Below are positions 1 through 13,889 of a stretch of 64,000 bases of DNA, in pieces. Position numbers and translations under genes: made by a program. The notes beneath the pieces were generated by a model. It searched no databases, had not been told where the DNA came from, and worked only from the letters and a program-made list of their open reading frames with translations. Position 1 is the stretch's first letter, and every line of letters begins with the position of its first letter. This DNA is from an unidentified bacterial endosymbiont (GTDB lineage: Bacteria > Pseudomonadota > Gammaproteobacteria > Enterobacterales > Enterobacteriaceae): the NCBI RefSeq assembly GCF_918797525.1, contig NZ_OU963893.1, forward strand, positions 62,001-126,000, read 5' to 3'.

Positions 1-137
1 GCCCCACAGCGGGCCATCATTCGGGTGCGCAGCCACTTCTGTCGCCGCGACAACCGCCGTAGTTTAACGAATAACCACACCAGATAACATACAACCGGAA
101 GGGTTATAAGCAGGACGAGCGTGCCTGCCGGGTGCAA
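1..137 (-). CDS. DUF2489-like membrane protein, N-terminal part (cut by window edge)
   Basis: An open frame runs from a probable TTG start at 137 to the window edge, giving about 45 residues. It opens with a hydrophobic stretch (residues about 5-25, rich in L, V, I) followed by a strongly basic segment, as in a single-span inner-membrane anchor. It starts three bases after the yihI stop, which suggests co-translation; a GGGTGG lies at the yihI 3' end. In related enterobacteria and vibrios a DUF2489 gene sits between yihI and hemN, and the visible anchor fits, but the diagnostic domain lies outside the window. E. coli K-12 has no gene here. The start codon is uncertain. Confidence 0.45.
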   Translation of the reverse strand, partial: MHPAGTLVLLITLPVVCYLVWLFVKLRRLSRRQKWLRTRMMARCG

Positions 138-140
138 ATG

Positions 141-656
141 TTAGTTTCCACCCTTCAGAAGACGCATCATATCTTCCTGCTTTTCGTCATCTTCTTCGTC
201 TTCATCATCGTCGTAAGACAGGCCCAGCTTCTGCATCAACTCATCGATACGATCCAGTTTGGCATCAACCCATGACTGCTCTTCAGTGGTCAGATCCTCG
301 CCCTCTTCAAGACGTTCCAGCAGCGCATCCAGGCGCTCATCGTTCTCCAGCAAATCAAGCTCAGCCTGCGGTGAAAGCATAGGTTTCTCGCTCTTAGGTT
401 TGTGCTGCTTAATGACCGGGGCGTCAGTTACGCCCAGTGGAATAGGCGTTTTACTGCCGATACGGGGATCGTTCTGCGCCTTACCTTTTGCAGAAGAGCC
501 TACTGGATTGCTACCGCTTGCACGGCTACCCGCAGCATGACCACGATGCTTTTTGTCGCGTTTGCGATCGCGTGCTTCCTGGTTCAGTTCTTCGCGCGTT
601 TTGCGGCGTGCTTTTGCTGGACGTTTTGCGCCCGCTGCTGAGGTCAGTTTTTTCAT
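141..656 (-). CDS. yihI: Der GTPase-activating protein YihI
   Basis: The product is 171 aa, close to the 169-aa E. coli protein. YihI stimulates the GTPase activity of Der (EngA), a factor in 50S ribosome assembly. The layout is typical: a Lys/Arg-rich, low-complexity N-terminal half, then an acidic C-terminal half ending in a long Asp/Glu run before the terminal KGGN. It lies downstream of csrC on the same strand and three bases before the next minus-strand ORF. The neighbouring engB gene, divergent from csrC, encodes another ribosome-assembly GTPase. Family and context agree with E. coli. Confidence 0.95.
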   Translation of the reverse strand: MKKLTSAAGAKRPAKARRKTREELNQEARDRKRDKKHRGHAAGSRASGSNPVGSSAKGKAQNDPRIGSKTPIPLGVTDAPVIKQHKPKSEKPMLSPQAELDLLENDERLDALLERLEEGEDLTTEEQSWVDAKLDRIDELMQKLGLSYDDDEDEEDDEKQEDMMRLLKGGN

Positions 657-723
657 GATGTTTTGTCTTTAGCCGTTTTCTTCAGTATAGAATTGCGGCG
701 AAATCTAGCAGAAAGCAAGCTAA

Positions 724-966
724 GAAAAAAGGCGACAGAGCAATCTGTCGCCTTTTTCCTGACTCTCAACCCTTGGCGGGCCATACATTCCGTGTTTGCC
801 AGCAACAAACCCTGTTTATCCCTTGGCTAATACCGTCCGTGATACGGTTCCATTTCCTGATAAAACGCCTCCTGGCGCTGGTCATCCTGACAATCCTGCG
901 TCTTCGCCTCCTGGCGCTCCTGACCCTTATCCCTAAGTCGTTATCCTCGTGGCATCCTCGCCTTGA
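724..966 (-). ncRNA. csrC: CsrC regulatory RNA (CsrA sponge)
   Basis: CsrC titrates the translational regulator CsrA through many GGA-containing hairpin loops. The minus strand here carries about 14 GGA triplets in roughly 240 nt, including repeated CAGGA and AGGAGGC motifs. It ends in a strong intrinsic terminator: GGCGACAG (731-738) pairs with CTGTCGCC (745-752) and a U run follows at 725-730. Position (between engB and yihI) and orientation match E. coli csrC, and the central GGTCAGGAGCGCCAGGAGGC block is recognisable. The 5' end is estimated by alignment from memory and could be off by several bases. Confidence 0.93.
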
Positions 967-1234
967 CGCACACTTTACCTTGTTCCGTTAAACTAACAAG
1001 CAACGAAAGAGTACAAAAACAGCTTTTAAGATTATCACCCAAAAATAACCGGATGATTTAAAAGATTTTTCTTTTTTTTATGCCTACGATTTCTCTTAAA
1101 TGTCCCATAGTGCAAATAGTCGATCTCTTACATTTTCCAGGGTTTTAGCTTACAGGTAGAGTGCAATGAGCAAAGGCCTTTTGTCCGCATTCAGGTATAA
1201 TCCTCCGCAGATTACGATTTTTGGAGACGACCAC

Positions 1235-1864
1235 GTGACTACCTGGAATTACCAACAGACGCATTTTGTCACCAGTGCGCCCGATATTCGCCACTTACCT
1301 TCTGATACCGGTATCGAAGTCGCCTTTGCTGGCCGCTCCAACGCGGGAAAATCCAGCGCCCTGAATACGCTGACTAATCAGAAGAACCTGGCGCGTACCT
1401 CAAAAACACCAGGCCGTACTCAGCTGATTAACCTGTTTGAAGTGGCAGACGGCAAACGCCTGGTCGATTTACCGGGATACGGTTTTGCACAGGTACCGGA
1501 AGAGATGAAGATCAAGTGGCAGCGTGCACTGGGTGAATACCTGGAAAAACGCTTGTGCCTGAAAGGTCTGGTGGTGCTGATGGATATTCGCCACCCGCTA
1601 AAAGATCTTGATCAGCAGATGATCGACTGGGCTGTGGCGAGCGATATTGCGGTGCTGGTTCTGCTGACTAAAGCAGACAAGCTGGCAAGCGGCGCGCGTA
1701 AAGCGCAGGTGAATAGAGTTCGTGAAGCGGTACTGGCCTTTAACGGTGATGTGCAGGTTGAGCCATTCTCTTCGCTGAAAAAACAGGGCGTGGATAAGCT
1801 GCGCCAGAAGCTTGATACCTGGTTTAACGAGCTGGAACCCGCGACAGTAGCGGAAGTAGAGTAA
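1235..1864 (+). CDS. engB: Ribosome biogenesis GTPase EngB (YihA/YsxC)
   Basis: Essential TRAFAC-class GTPase needed for late 50S subunit assembly; cytoplasmic. The P-loop GRSNAGKSS is at residues 33-41, followed by the G2/G3 region (TPGRTQ, DLPGYGF) and the G4 motif TKAD. I place the start at GTG 1235, giving 209 aa. From there the protein aligns with E. coli YihA (NYQQTHFV near the N-terminus) and a GGAGA ribosome site lies at 1223-1227. An in-frame upstream ATG at 1166 would add 23 residues not seen in the family. A short hairpin with a T run follows the stop. Confidence 0.95.
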   Translation: MTTWNYQQTHFVTSAPDIRHLPSDTGIEVAFAGRSNAGKSSALNTLTNQKNLARTSKTPGRTQLINLFEVADGKRLVDLPGYGFAQVPEEMKIKWQRALGEYLEKRLCLKGLVVLMDIRHPLKDLDQQMIDWAVASDIAVLVLLTKADKLASGARKAQVNRVREAVLAFNGDVQVEPFSSLKKQGVDKLRQKLDTWFNELEPATVAEVE

Positions 1865-1870
1865 ATCGAG

Positions 1871-1891
1871 CGCGGCAAGGTCCGCGTTTTT
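1871..1891 (+). terminator. Short intrinsic terminator after engB
   Basis: CGCGG (1871-1875) pairs with CCGCG (1882-1886) and is followed directly by TTTTT. The stem is only five pairs, so it is probably weak. It lies between engB and the convergent Spot 42 gene. Confidence 0.55.
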
Positions 1892-1917
1892 AATACTCCA
1901 CATTTTCTTTGCCGCAA

Positions 1918-2026
1918 TAAAAAACGCCCCAGTCATTACTGACTGGGGCGGCTAAAATATTCAGCCAAATCCGATTACGTGAAGTAAAAGGTCTGAAAGA
2001 TAGAACATCTTACCTCTGTACCCTAC
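1918..2026 (-). ncRNA. spf: Spot 42 RNA
   Basis: Spot 42 is an Hfq-binding sRNA of about 109 nt that is repressed by cAMP-CRP. In E. coli it represses galK and many secondary-carbon genes during growth on glucose. The minus strand from 2026 starts GTAGGGTACAGAGGTAAGAT, as in E. coli. It ends in the characteristic GC-rich terminator (GCCCCAGTCA/TGACTGGGGC, 1926-1949, then a U run). It sits upstream of polA's 3' end and next to engB, as in E. coli. The upstream region (2027-2174) contains a TCACAAAAC stretch that could be half of the expected CRP site. Confidence 0.95.
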
Positions 2027-2174
2027 GCCGCTAACTCTACCCCTTTTTAATCTATAGACAAAGCACTTTTTGTAGTTTTTTTTCATTCTTTACATAGGGA
2101 ATTCTAATGATCGTCACAAAACGCATGCCGTTATGTTGCTAACTTTCATAAAACGCGCGTTATAGGCTGAACCC

Positions 2175-4967
2175 TTAGTGAGCCTGATCCCAGTTTTCAC
2201 CACTGCCCACCTCCACCAGCAGCGGCACGTCGAGTTTCATGCTGCTTTCCATCAGTTCGTGGATCGTCTGAGACACCGCTTCCAGATCGTCTTTGTGCAC
2301 TTCGAACACCAGTTCATCGTGTACTTGCATGATCATTTTCACGCGCGGTCTCTCTTTTTCCAGCCAGGCATCCACGGCGATCATCGCGCGTTTAATGATA
2401 TCTGCCGCGGTTCCCTGCATCGGTGCGTTGATTGCCGCGCGTTCTGCCCCCGCGCGCCGCGCCGCGTTGCTGGATTTGATATCCGGTAGATAGAGACGAC
2501 GCCCATCCAGCGTTTCAACGTAGCCTTTCTCCTTCGCCTGCGCACGCGTGCGTTCCATATATTCCATTACGCCCGGATAACGTTCGAAATAAAGATCCAT
2601 ATACTTCTGGGACTCTTTACGCGGAATATTGAGCTGCCGCGACAGACCAAATGCGCTCATGCCATAAATAAGCCCGAAGTTGATTGCTTTCGCACTACGG
2701 CGTTGTTCGTTGGTCACGCTATCCAGAGGCAAGCCAAATACTTCGGCAGCCGTCGCACGGTGAATATCTTTCCCTTCGGCAAATGCCGTAAGCAGGCCTT
2801 TATCACGTGAGAGGTGCGCCATAATGCGCAACTCAATTTGCGAGTAGTCCGCAGATACAATCAGATAATCGTCTGGCGCGATAAAAGCCTGACGGATACG
2901 ACGACCTTCTTCGTTACGCACCGGAATATTCTGCAGGTTCGGATCGGTCGACGAGAGACGCCCGGTTGCCGCGACAGCCTGATGATACGAGGTGTGCACA
3001 CGGCCCGTTTTGGGGTTGATCATCAGCGGCAGCTTATCGGTATATGTCGATTTAAGCTTCGCCAGGCCTCGATATTGCAGAATAACTTTTGGCAGCGGAT
3101 AATCAAGAGCCAGCTCTTCCAGCACCTCTTCAGACGTTGACGGTGCGCCGCCCGGGGTTTTCTTCAGTGGCTTGATCCCCTGCTTTTCAAACAGAATGGT
3201 CTGCAGCTGTTTTGGAGAGGAGAGGTTAAACGCCTCACCGGCAAGTTCATGGGCTTTTTGCTCAAGTTCGGTCAGGCGCTGTGCGAGCTCACCGGAGTGA
3301 TTGTGCAGAACTGTGGGGTCGATTTTCACGCCGTTGCGCTCAATGCGAGAAAGCACAGGCACCAGCGGCATCTCAATATTCTGGAACACGTTGAGTGGAC
3401 CTTCTTGCTTCTGCAGTTTTGGCCACATCTTCAGGTGCAGTTGCAGAGTCACGTCGGCATCTTCTGCCGCATAGCGACCCGCCTCTTCCAGGGCAATCTG
3501 ATTAAAGGTCAGCTGATTTTTGCCTTTCCCGGCAATCTCTTCAAAGGTAATGGTTTTATGCTTCAGCCAGCGTTCAGATAAGGAGTCCATATCATGACGG
3601 CCTGCCACGCTGTCCAGAATGTAGGATTCCAGCATGGTGTCGAAGGCAATACCGCGCAGCTCAATGCCATAGTTTTGCAAAATACCGCGATCGAATTTTA
3701 GATTTTGCCCAACCTTCAGCGCCTTATCGTCTTCGAGAATCGGCTTTAGCAGCTTAAGCACGCGCTCGCGCGGGATCTGATCCGGTGCGTCCAGGTAATC
3801 GTGCGCCACAGGTACATACGCCGCGATACCCGGCTCTGTAGCAAACGACAGGCCGACCATATTGGCTGAGATGCTATCAAGGCTGTCGGTTTCCGTATCG
3901 AAGGCAAATACCGGCGCTTTTTTCAGTTTCTCTATCCAGGCAACCAGATGTGACTCTTCAAGAAGGGTTTCGTACTTGTCGAAGGTGAGCGTTATGGCCT
4001 CTTCCTCAGCCTGCTCTTCGGCATCTACTACGATCGTCTCATTCGGCTTCGCCGCAGGTTTAGCCCCCTTTGCCTGTAACCATTTGCCGTTTTCTACATC
4101 AGTTATCCAGCGTTTGAATTCGTATTGCTTAAACAGGCCCAGCAGAGAATCAGCTGAAGGGGGTTGTACGTCGAGCTGCTCACAGCCAAGCTCTAGCTCG
4201 ACGTCGGTTTTGATCGTAGCCAGCTTATAGGAGAGATAAGCCACCTCTTTGTTCTCTTCAAGCTTACCTGCCATGGTTTTTGCACCGCGGAAGGTCAGCC
4301 CGGCGATTTTGTCAGATTCCGCATACAGCGTATCCAGCCCTCCCAGCCCCTGCAGCAGTGCCTGCGCGGTTTTCTCACCCACGCCCGGCACACCAGGGAT
4401 GTTATCCGAAGAGTCACCCATTAATGCGAGGAAATCGATAATCAGCTCTGGCGGTACACCATATTTTGCAACCACCTCTTCTGGCCCCAAAATGGTATTG
4501 GTCATGGTGTTGATCAAGGTGATCCCCGGCGTCACCAGCTGCGCCATATCTTTATCGCCGGTACTGATCAGCACCGGGCGGCCCCGTTTTTCAGCTTCAC
4601 GCGCCAGCGTACCAATGACGTCATCGGCCTCGACGCCAGAAACGGCCAGCAGCGGCAGACCCATCGCTTTCACCATGGCGTGCAGCGGTTCAATCTGCGC
4701 ACGCAGATCGTCTGGCATGGGTGGACGGTGAGACTTGTAGTGTTCAAAGAGCTCATCGCGGAAGGTTTTACCTTTCGCATCAAAAACAACTGCCGCATGG
4801 GTTGGCTGATACTGGAGAATCAGGCTGCGCAGCATATTAAGCACGCCGTACATCGCGCCGGTGGGTTCTCCCGCGCTGTTGGTCAGAGGAGGAAACGCAT
4901 GATACGCCCGATACAGGTAAGAAGAGCCGTCGACGAGAATAAGAGGGTTTTCTGGGATCTGAACCAT
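2175..4967 (-). CDS. polA: DNA polymerase I
   Basis: The product is 930 aa (928 in E. coli). It fills gaps and removes RNA primers during lagging-strand synthesis and repair. The order is: N-terminal 5'-3' exonuclease domain (residues about 1-320, with the helix-hairpin-helix [10 protein letters not shown]); 3'-5' exonuclease domain (about 330-520, exo I motif FDTETDSL); and a C-terminal polymerase domain with motif A ([10 protein letters not shown]), motif B ([14 protein letters not shown]) and motif C ([11 protein letters not shown]). All catalytic carboxylates appear intact. The 417-bp upstream gap holds its promoter. E. coli has yihG and yihF between polA and dsbA; here they are absent. 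Confidence 0.98.
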   Translation of the reverse strand: MVQIPENPLILVDGSSYLYRAYHAFPPLTNSAGEPTGAMYGVLNMLRSLILQYQPTHAAVVFDAKGKTFRDELFEHYKSHRPPMPDDLRAQIEPLHAMVKAMGLPLLAVSGVEADDVIGTLAREAEKRGRPVLISTGDKDMAQLVTPGITLINTMTNTILGPEEVVAKYGVPPELIIDFLALMGDSSDNIPGVPGVGEKTAQALLQGLGGLDTLYAESDKIAGLTFRGAKTMAGKLEENKEVAYLSYKLATIKTDVELELGCEQLDVQPPSADSLLGLFKQYEFKRWITDVENGKWLQAKGAKPAAKPNETIVVDAEEQAEEEAITLTFDKYETLLEESHLVAWIEKLKKAPVFAFDTETDSLDSISANMVGLSFATEPGIAAYVPVAHDYLDAPDQIPRERVLKLLKPILEDDKALKVGQNLKFDRGILQNYGIELRGIAFDTMLESYILDSVAGRHDMDSLSERWLKHKTITFEEIAGKGKNQLTFNQIALEEAGRYAAEDADVTLQLHLKMWPKLQKQEGPLNVFQNIEMPLVPVLSRIERNGVKIDPTVLHNHSGELAQRLTELEQKAHELAGEAFNLSSPKQLQTILFEKQGIKPLKKTPGGAPSTSEEVLEELALDYPLPKVILQYRGLAKLKSTYTDKLPLMINPKTGRVHTSYHQAVAATGRLSSTDPNLQNIPVRNEEGRRIRQAFIAPDDYLIVSADYSQIELRIMAHLSRDKGLLTAFAEGKDIHRATAAEVFGLPLDSVTNEQRRSAKAINFGLIYGMSAFGLSRQLNIPRKESQKYMDLYFERYPGVMEYMERTRAQAKEKGYVETLDGRRLYLPDIKSSNAARRAGAERAAINAPMQGTAADIIKRAMIAVDAWLEKERPRVKMIMQVHDELVFEVHKDDLEAVSQTIHELMESSMKLDVPLLVEVGSGENWDQAH

Positions 4968-5346
4968 AATGTCCGTGCCTTTAATCAGTTAATGGGTAAA
5001 GGATGCCACAGACGGATAAAAACATCAGGTTTTAGCGCCTGATACAGGAAAAGAATTTGCGATCGTCAGGATCGCTCGCAAAATAAAACTGTGGATAAGT
5101 TTGTGCATACTTTCACTTCATATCAATAAGAGACACTTTGACCTGATTTAAATCTTTAATTAATCATTTATTTTCAACAAGTTAAGTAAAGTATTTTGCT
5201 TGCATCATAAACTGCTGACAATTTAGTCTGTGTGGATATAAGCCACGCTTACTGAATTATCATAGACATAAAGGTTGCAGTAGAGTTTGAGACCGTCCAC
5301 TCATCCGGTGAAAGCGCCCTCCTCTAAGATATATTGTGGTATAACA
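4968..5346. other. AT-rich intergenic region upstream of polA
   Basis: This stretch separates the polA start from the dsbA terminator. The part at about 5100-5270 is strongly AT-rich and should contain the polA promoter, but I cannot pick a convincing -35/-10 pair. A TGTGGATAA DnaA-box-like sequence occurs near 5091-5099. No coding remnant of yihF or yihG is evident. Confidence 0.5.
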
Positions 5347-5374
5347 AAAACGCCGGTCAGTGACCGGCGTTCTT
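5347..5374 (-). terminator. Intrinsic terminator of the srkA-dsbA operon
   Basis: A perfect GC-rich inverted repeat (ACGCCGGTCA/TGACCGGCGT) is followed on the minus strand by a T run, just after the dsbA stop codon. Confidence 0.85.
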
Positions 5375-5384
5375 TCTGGTGAAT

Positions 5385-6008
5385 TTATTTCTTCTCAACC
5401 AGGTATTTTACGGTGTCTGCATACTGCTGTACAAAGATATCCATGCTGCTGGTGTCCATCCCCTGCATGTTCAGCTGATATTTGCCATTAACATACATTG
5501 CCGGAACGCCCTGGAGCTGCAGGTCAGCAGCGGCTTTTTCCTGCTGTGCAACCAAAGATTTCACCACAAAGCTGTTCCATGCTGCATCGTACTCTTCGCC
5601 TTTCACACCGGCATCAACAAATACTTTACGGATGTCTGCAGTGGTCTGAACGGTCTGGGTTTTCTGCACGGCTTCAAACATTGGGGCGGTGATCTTATCT
5701 TCCACGCCCAGCGCAATTGCTACGGCCCACGCCTGAGTCAGGTCTTTGCCCAATGGACCCAGGAACTCAACGTGGTACTTTGTCATTTTAGTGCCTTCCG
5801 GCAGCTTTTTCTTCACGCTGTCAGAGACATGCAGCACTTGCTCGAACTCATAACAGTGCGGGCAATAGAACGAGAAGAACTCCAGAACCTGTGGCTCACC
5901 GGCCACTGGCTTATCAAGCGTGGTGTACTGCTTGCCATCGGTGAACTGAGCAGCAGAAGCGCTAAATGCCAGAATCATACCTGCCAGCGCCAGCCAAATT
6001 TTTTTCAT
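5385..6008 (-). CDS. dsbA: Periplasmic thiol:disulfide oxidoreductase DsbA
   Basis: DsbA introduces disulfide bonds into exported proteins and is reoxidised by DsbB. The product is 207 aa from ATG 6008. A Sec signal peptide covers residues 1-19 (KK, hydrophobic core, ASA cleavage). The thioredoxin-fold active site CPHC is at precursor residues 49-52 and the cis-proline loop GVPAMYVNG is present near the C-terminus. AGGAG lies ten bases before ATG 6008, which also matches the E. coli start; the in-frame TTG two codons upstream is less likely. It follows srkA by 27 bp and is probably co-transcribed with it and also driven by the Cpx system, as in E. coli. Confidence 0.97.
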   Translation of the reverse strand: MKKIWLALAGMILAFSASAAQFTDGKQYTTLDKPVAGEPQVLEFFSFYCPHCYEFEQVLHVSDSVKKKLPEGTKMTKYHVEFLGPLGKDLTQAWAVAIALGVEDKITAPMFEAVQKTQTVQTTADIRKVFVDAGVKGEEYDAAWNSFVVKSLVAQQEKAAADLQLQGVPAMYVNGKYQLNMQGMDTSSMDIFVQQYADTVKYLVEKK

Positions 6009-6035
6009 GATCAACTTTCTCCTGGGTGTGTCCTA

Positions 6036-7022
6036 TTAATACATCGGCGTTAATTGCAGGGGCGGCTCCTGAAGAACTTTAACCTGCTCGTTAAATGTGG
6101 ATATCTGGTTGCGCCAGTAATCCTCCGCGGTAAGCCACGGGAAATTTCGGGGAAATGCTGGGTCAGCCCAACGCCTGATTAACCAGGCAAGATAATAAAC
6201 AAAACGCATCGCACGTAAAGGTTCTATCAAGGCAATTTCGTCTGAATTAAAGGGACTATATTCTTCATATGCTTCAATAATAGTTTCAAGTTGCATGCGT
6301 TGCTCAGCTTTGTCGCCATTAAGCAACATCCAAAGATCCTGAACGGCTGGCCCCATCCGCGCATCATCGAGATCAACAAACAGTGGACCATCACGCCAAA
6401 GAATATTACCCGCATGGCAATCGCCGTGCAGACGCAGCGCGGAAATATCATCGTGCCAGCAGTTTTTTATCGCATCGATAAGTTTATCGGTCGCGTGGAG
6501 GAACTTATCCTTGAATCCAGCAGGGATAAGCGTTGAGGTTTCAAATACCTGACGAGGTCCAAAAAGATATTCCTGGATACCGATACTCGGGCGGGCAGTG
6601 AAGATTTTTTTACGTCCCGTTTGATGAATACGCCCCAGATAGCGGGCAACCCATTCCATTTGATCGATATTATCGGCTTCAAACTGTCGGCCACCCAGAC
6701 TCGGAAATACAGCGTAGAAAAATCCTTCATGCTGCAGAAGCGTTTGGTTATTCAATTTTAGCGGCGCAGCAACGGGAACATCGTCATCCAGGAGATCGTG
6801 AGCAAACTGATGCTCTTCCTGAATCTGTTCTGCGGACCAGCGCTGCGGACGGTAAAATTTTACGACGAAGCGCTGTCGATCCTCATCCTGAAATTGATAA
6901 ACGCGGTTTTCGTAGCTGTTTAAAGGGGTTAACCCGGAATCCACCCGAATACCCTGCTCGAACAGCGCATCCATAATGGTATCCGGGTGTAATGTCTGGA
7001 AAGTAAAAGCCTGGTCGTTCAT
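6036..7022 (-). CDS. srkA: Stress response kinase A (YihE/RdoA)
   Basis: The product is 328 aa, identical in length to E. coli SrkA, a Ser/Thr protein kinase with an aminoglycoside-phosphotransferase fold. It counters stress-induced death and is part of the Cpx regulon. The catalytic loop is visible as LHGDCHAGNILW and the metal-binding motif as FVDLDDARMGP. It lies between yihD (75 bp upstream) and dsbA (27 bp downstream), all on the minus strand, the same order as in E. coli. Confidence 0.96.
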   Translation of the reverse strand: MNDQAFTFQTLHPDTIMDALFEQGIRVDSGLTPLNSYENRVYQFQDEDRQRFVVKFYRPQRWSAEQIQEEHQFAHDLLDDDVPVAAPLKLNNQTLLQHEGFFYAVFPSLGGRQFEADNIDQMEWVARYLGRIHQTGRKKIFTARPSIGIQEYLFGPRQVFETSTLIPAGFKDKFLHATDKLIDAIKNCWHDDISALRLHGDCHAGNILWRDGPLFVDLDDARMGPAVQDLWMLLNGDKAEQRMQLETIIEAYEEYSPFNSDEIALIEPLRAMRFVYYLAWLIRRWADPAFPRNFPWLTAEDYWRNQISTFNEQVKVLQEPPLQLTPMY

Positions 7023-7097
7023 CCGATCATCCGGAAATTATACGAATGATTCAGGATATCATCTTGTCGCGATTTCGGTGCCGCCGCTTACAAGGTT

Positions 7098-7367
7098 TTA
7101 CTCTTTAATTACGCCACGCGCGCGCAGTAATGCGGTTTTAAAATCGTCTTCATAATCCTTCTGGATCCCAGGAATTACTGCATCTTTGGCAGATTCACGC
7201 ATTTTTAGGTGATAGATCAGGATATCGTCAGAAAGGTCCGTCAGTTCACCATCAAAACCTGACTCTTTCGCCAGTTTCTGTAAAAATTGCATCAGATTCA
7301 GCTCTGGCTCTTTTTGCCAGGCTGGCTGGAGGAGTTCAATAACTTCATTGAGACGTTTACATTTCAT
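7098..7367 (-). CDS. yihD: YihD family protein of unknown function (DUF1040)
   Basis: An 89-aa acidic cytoplasmic protein, same length and place as E. coli YihD. It has no signal peptide or membrane span and looks mostly helical. The start at 7367 has AGGAG a few bases upstream. It is divergent from mobA and co-directional with srkA and dsbA. Its molecular role is not known. Confidence 0.93.
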   Translation of the reverse strand: MKCKRLNEVIELLQPAWQKEPELNLMQFLQKLAKESGFDGELTDLSDDILIYHLKMRESAKDAVIPGIQKDYEDDFKTALLRARGVIKE

Positions 7368-7435
7368 GGTAGGGCTCCTTTCATTTAGAGAGACACGTTA
7401 GCAGGGTCAATCCCACAATAAAAGAGGCGATATTC

Positions 7436-8020
7436 TTGAATCAATGCCAGGAGATTATCGGCGTCGTTTTAGCCGGTGGCAGAGCAACGCGTATGGGAGG
7501 AAAAGATAAGGGCTTGCAGCTTCTGCGAGGCAAGCCCTTATGGTTGCATGTCGCCGATACGCTCAAAGGTCAGGTTACGACAATAACGGTCAGCGCCAAT
7601 CGTCATATCGATATTTATAAGCGCAGTGGGTTCCCCGTTTATCAGGATAACCTCGCGGAATTTCCAGGGCCGCTGGCCGGAATGCTGTCGGTTATGCAGC
7701 AGTCACCAGGAGAGTGGTTTCTTTTTTGTTCATGCGATACGCCGTTTATTCCAGCATGCCTGGCTGAACGCCTGGTGCAGCAGCGCGGAGACGCCCCCGT
7801 CGCCTGGGTGCACGACGGCGAACGTGACCATCCTACGATCGCATTGATTCACAGATCGTTAGTCTCCTCGCTGAACGATTATCTGTCAGCAGGCGAGCGA
7901 AGGGTGATGGTGTTTATGCGCCAGTCAGGCGGCCATGCCATAGATTTTAGCGATCTTAAGACGGCATTTGTGAACGTGAATACCCTTGAAGATTTGCAGA
8001 CGATACAGGAAAAAAAATGA
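7436..8020 (+). CDS. mobA: Molybdenum cofactor guanylyltransferase MobA
   Basis: MobA transfers GMP from GTP to molybdopterin to make the bis-MGD cofactor used by nitrate, formate and DMSO oxidoreductases. The product is 194 aa, the E. coli length. The nucleotidyltransferase signature [15 protein letters not shown] is at residues 12-26 and the substrate-binding PGPLAGML and CDTPF motifs follow. The start is TTG at 7436, needed to keep the family N-terminus, with an AGAGG ribosome site upstream. It overlaps mobB by four bases (ATGA), indicating translational coupling. Confidence 0.96.
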   Translation: MNQCQEIIGVVLAGGRATRMGGKDKGLQLLRGKPLWLHVADTLKGQVTTITVSANRHIDIYKRSGFPVYQDNLAEFPGPLAGMLSVMQQSPGEWFLFCSCDTPFIPACLAERLVQQRGDAPVAWVHDGERDHPTIALIHRSLVSSLNDYLSAGERRVMVFMRQSGGHAIDFSDLKTAFVNVNTLEDLQTIQEKK

Positions 8021-8520
8021 CGCCCATTCTGGCAATCTCTGCCTGGAGCGGTTCCGGGAAAACAACGCTGCTGAAAAAGTTGATACCTGCACTCTGTGCG
8101 AAAGGGATCCGCCCCGGCTTGATTAAGCATACCCACCACAATATGGATGTCGATAAACCCGGAAAAGATAGTTTTGAGCTACGTAAGGCCGGTGCGACAC
8201 AAACAATAGTCGCCAGTCATCAGCGTTGGGCATTGATGACAGAGACGCCGGATGAAGCTCCTCTGGATCTCAGCTACCTGGTCAGCAGGATGGCTCATTC
8301 CACCCTTGACCTGGTGTTAGTTGAAGGGTTTAAGCATGAAGCTGTTGCAAAGATCCTGCTATTCAGAAGGGATGCCGGGCATGATGTCAGTGAGTTAACG
8401 TTTGATGAGTATGTGATTGCGGTGGCAAGTGATGTTGAGCTTAATCTGCAGGTTCCGGTATTTGATTTGAACAACGTTGATAAGATAGCGGATTTTATTG
8501 CAGGATGGTGTGCAAGTTGA
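8017..8520 (+). CDS. mobB: Molybdopterin-guanine dinucleotide biosynthesis adapter MobB
   Basis: A 167-aa GTP-binding P-loop protein that assists MobA. It is not strictly required for cofactor formation in E. coli. The P-loop WSGSGKTT is at residues 10-17, with [17 protein letters not shown] and VEGFKHE further on. It overlaps mobA by four bases. Downstream it converges on the rRNA operon, the arrangement found at E. coli rrnA. Confidence 0.95.
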   Translation: MTPILAISAWSGSGKTTLLKKLIPALCAKGIRPGLIKHTHHNMDVDKPGKDSFELRKAGATQTIVASHQRWALMTETPDEAPLDLSYLVSRMAHSTLDLVLVEGFKHEAVAKILLFRRDAGHDVSELTFDEYVIAVASDVELNLQVPVFDLNNVDKIADFIAGWCAS

Positions 8521-8544
8521 CCTGTCGGCCTGAAAAATGCAAAA

Positions 8545-8576
8545 GCAAAAAACCCCGCACCTTACGGTACGGGGTT
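8545..8576 (-). terminator. rRNA operon terminator
   Basis: A stem of CCCCGcAC/GTaCGGGG (8553-8574) is followed on the minus strand by a run of T. It lies just past the 5S gene and stops rRNA transcripts before they enter mobB antisense. Confidence 0.85.
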
Positions 8577-8587
8577 CTTCTTTATTG

Positions 8588-8707
8588 ATGCCTGGCAGTT
8601 CCCTACTCTCACATGGGGAGACCCCACACTACCATCGGCGCTACGGCGTTTCACTTCTGAGTTCGGCATGGGGTCAGGTGGGACCACCGCGCTACTGCCG
8701 CCAGGCA
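8588..8707 (-). rRNA. rrf: 5S ribosomal RNA
   Basis: A 120-nt gene on the minus strand, beginning TGCCTGGCGGCAGTAGCGCG and ending CTGCCAGGCAT. The two ends form helix I. It matches E. coli 5S almost base for base. It is the last gene of the operon; no tRNA follows. Confidence 0.98.
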
Positions 8708-8767
8708 AATTCTTTATCTGTATCAGGCTGAAAATCTCTCTCTCCGCCAAAACAGCTTCGGCGTTGT

Positions 8768-11674
<2,907 letters not shown>

Positions 11675-11873
11675 TCACAACCCGAAGCTGTTTCGCCTCT
11701 GATTGTGAAAATTTGAGAGACTTGAACACACCATTAGAGATGTGTCGTTTCAATTTTCAGCTTGATCCAGATTTTTAAAGAGCAAAACTTCTTAATGCAC
11801 TCAAAAGTACATTCAGAAGTTCATCATTCATCAGACAATCTGTGTGAGCACTACAAAGGCAGGTTCTTTAAGG
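11675..11873 (-). other. 16S-23S internal transcribed spacer without tRNA
   Basis: The spacer is only 199 bp and contains no tRNA gene. In E. coli the spacers carry tRNA-Glu or tRNA-Ile plus tRNA-Ala. Both outer parts look normal: the 16S-proximal processing stem, and before 23S a boxA-like TGCTCTTTAAAA (11773-11784) and the 23S processing strand. In place of the tRNA there is an imperfect inverted repeat (11786-11821, 13 of 15 arm positions matching, 6-nt loop). Confidence 0.9.
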
Positions 11874-13413
<1,540 letters not shown>

Positions 13414-13544
13414 AAGTTTGATGCTCGTGAATTAAACTTCGTAATGAATTACGTATGTTCACTCAGAGACTTGGTATTCATTTATTGTCCGAAGACATTA
13501 AGAATCCATGTCACTTTGAGTGCCCACACAGATTGTCTGATAAA

Positions 13545-13557
13545 TTGTTAAAGAGCA
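13545..13557 (-). promoter_or_regulatory. rrn leader boxA antitermination site
   Basis: The minus strand reads TGCTCTTTAACAA, the consensus boxA bound by NusB-NusE (S10) that makes rRNA transcription resistant to Rho. It lies in the leader between P2 and the 16S gene, as in E. coli. Confidence 0.85.
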
Positions 13558-13593
13558 GTGCCGCTTCGCTTTTTGCTGCGGCGCGGGGTGTGC

Positions 13594-13621
13594 ATATTAC
13601 GCTTTCCCGCTACAGAGTCAA
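13594..13621 (-). promoter_or_regulatory. rrn P2 promoter
   Basis: On the minus strand the -35 is TTGACT (13616-13621) and the -10 is TAATAT (13594-13599), with a 16-bp spacer. This matches E. coli rrn P2, the basal rRNA promoter, about 180 bp upstream of the 16S gene. Confidence 0.85.
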
Positions 13622-13712
13622 GCGTTTATTTCGCTTTTCTCTGCGAGAGTTCATCGCTGAACCCCGCTAACCCGGCGGCCTGTAAGCCGTTGTTCCGTGT
13701 CAGTGGAGGCGC

Positions 13713-13740
13713 ATTATAGGGAGTTATTCTGAAGTGACAA
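13713..13740 (-). promoter_or_regulatory. rrn P1 promoter
   Basis: On the minus strand the -35 is TTGTCA (13735-13740) and the -10 is TATAAT (13713-13718), with a 16-bp spacer and a GC-rich discriminator (GCGCCTCC). This is the ppGpp/iNTP-sensitive P1 type. The A/T-rich tract immediately upstream (13741-13780) is the expected UP element, and Fis sites probably lie beyond it. Confidence 0.88.
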
Positions 13741-13889
13741 GCATAAAATACAAAAAAAATTCCATCCGTGTTTTTTTTCACCAATAGCGATGAAATCAAG
13801 CTACAAATTGTTCTATTTGATGTATTTGCAACCACAATCACACCCGAGATGGCATACTTACCCGCATGAATCATTGAGGAATACGAGCG

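Noticed and set aside
5379..6053. 224-codon plus-strand open frame
   Set aside because: Fully antisense to dsbA, which has a signal peptide, CPHC and a proper ribosome site.
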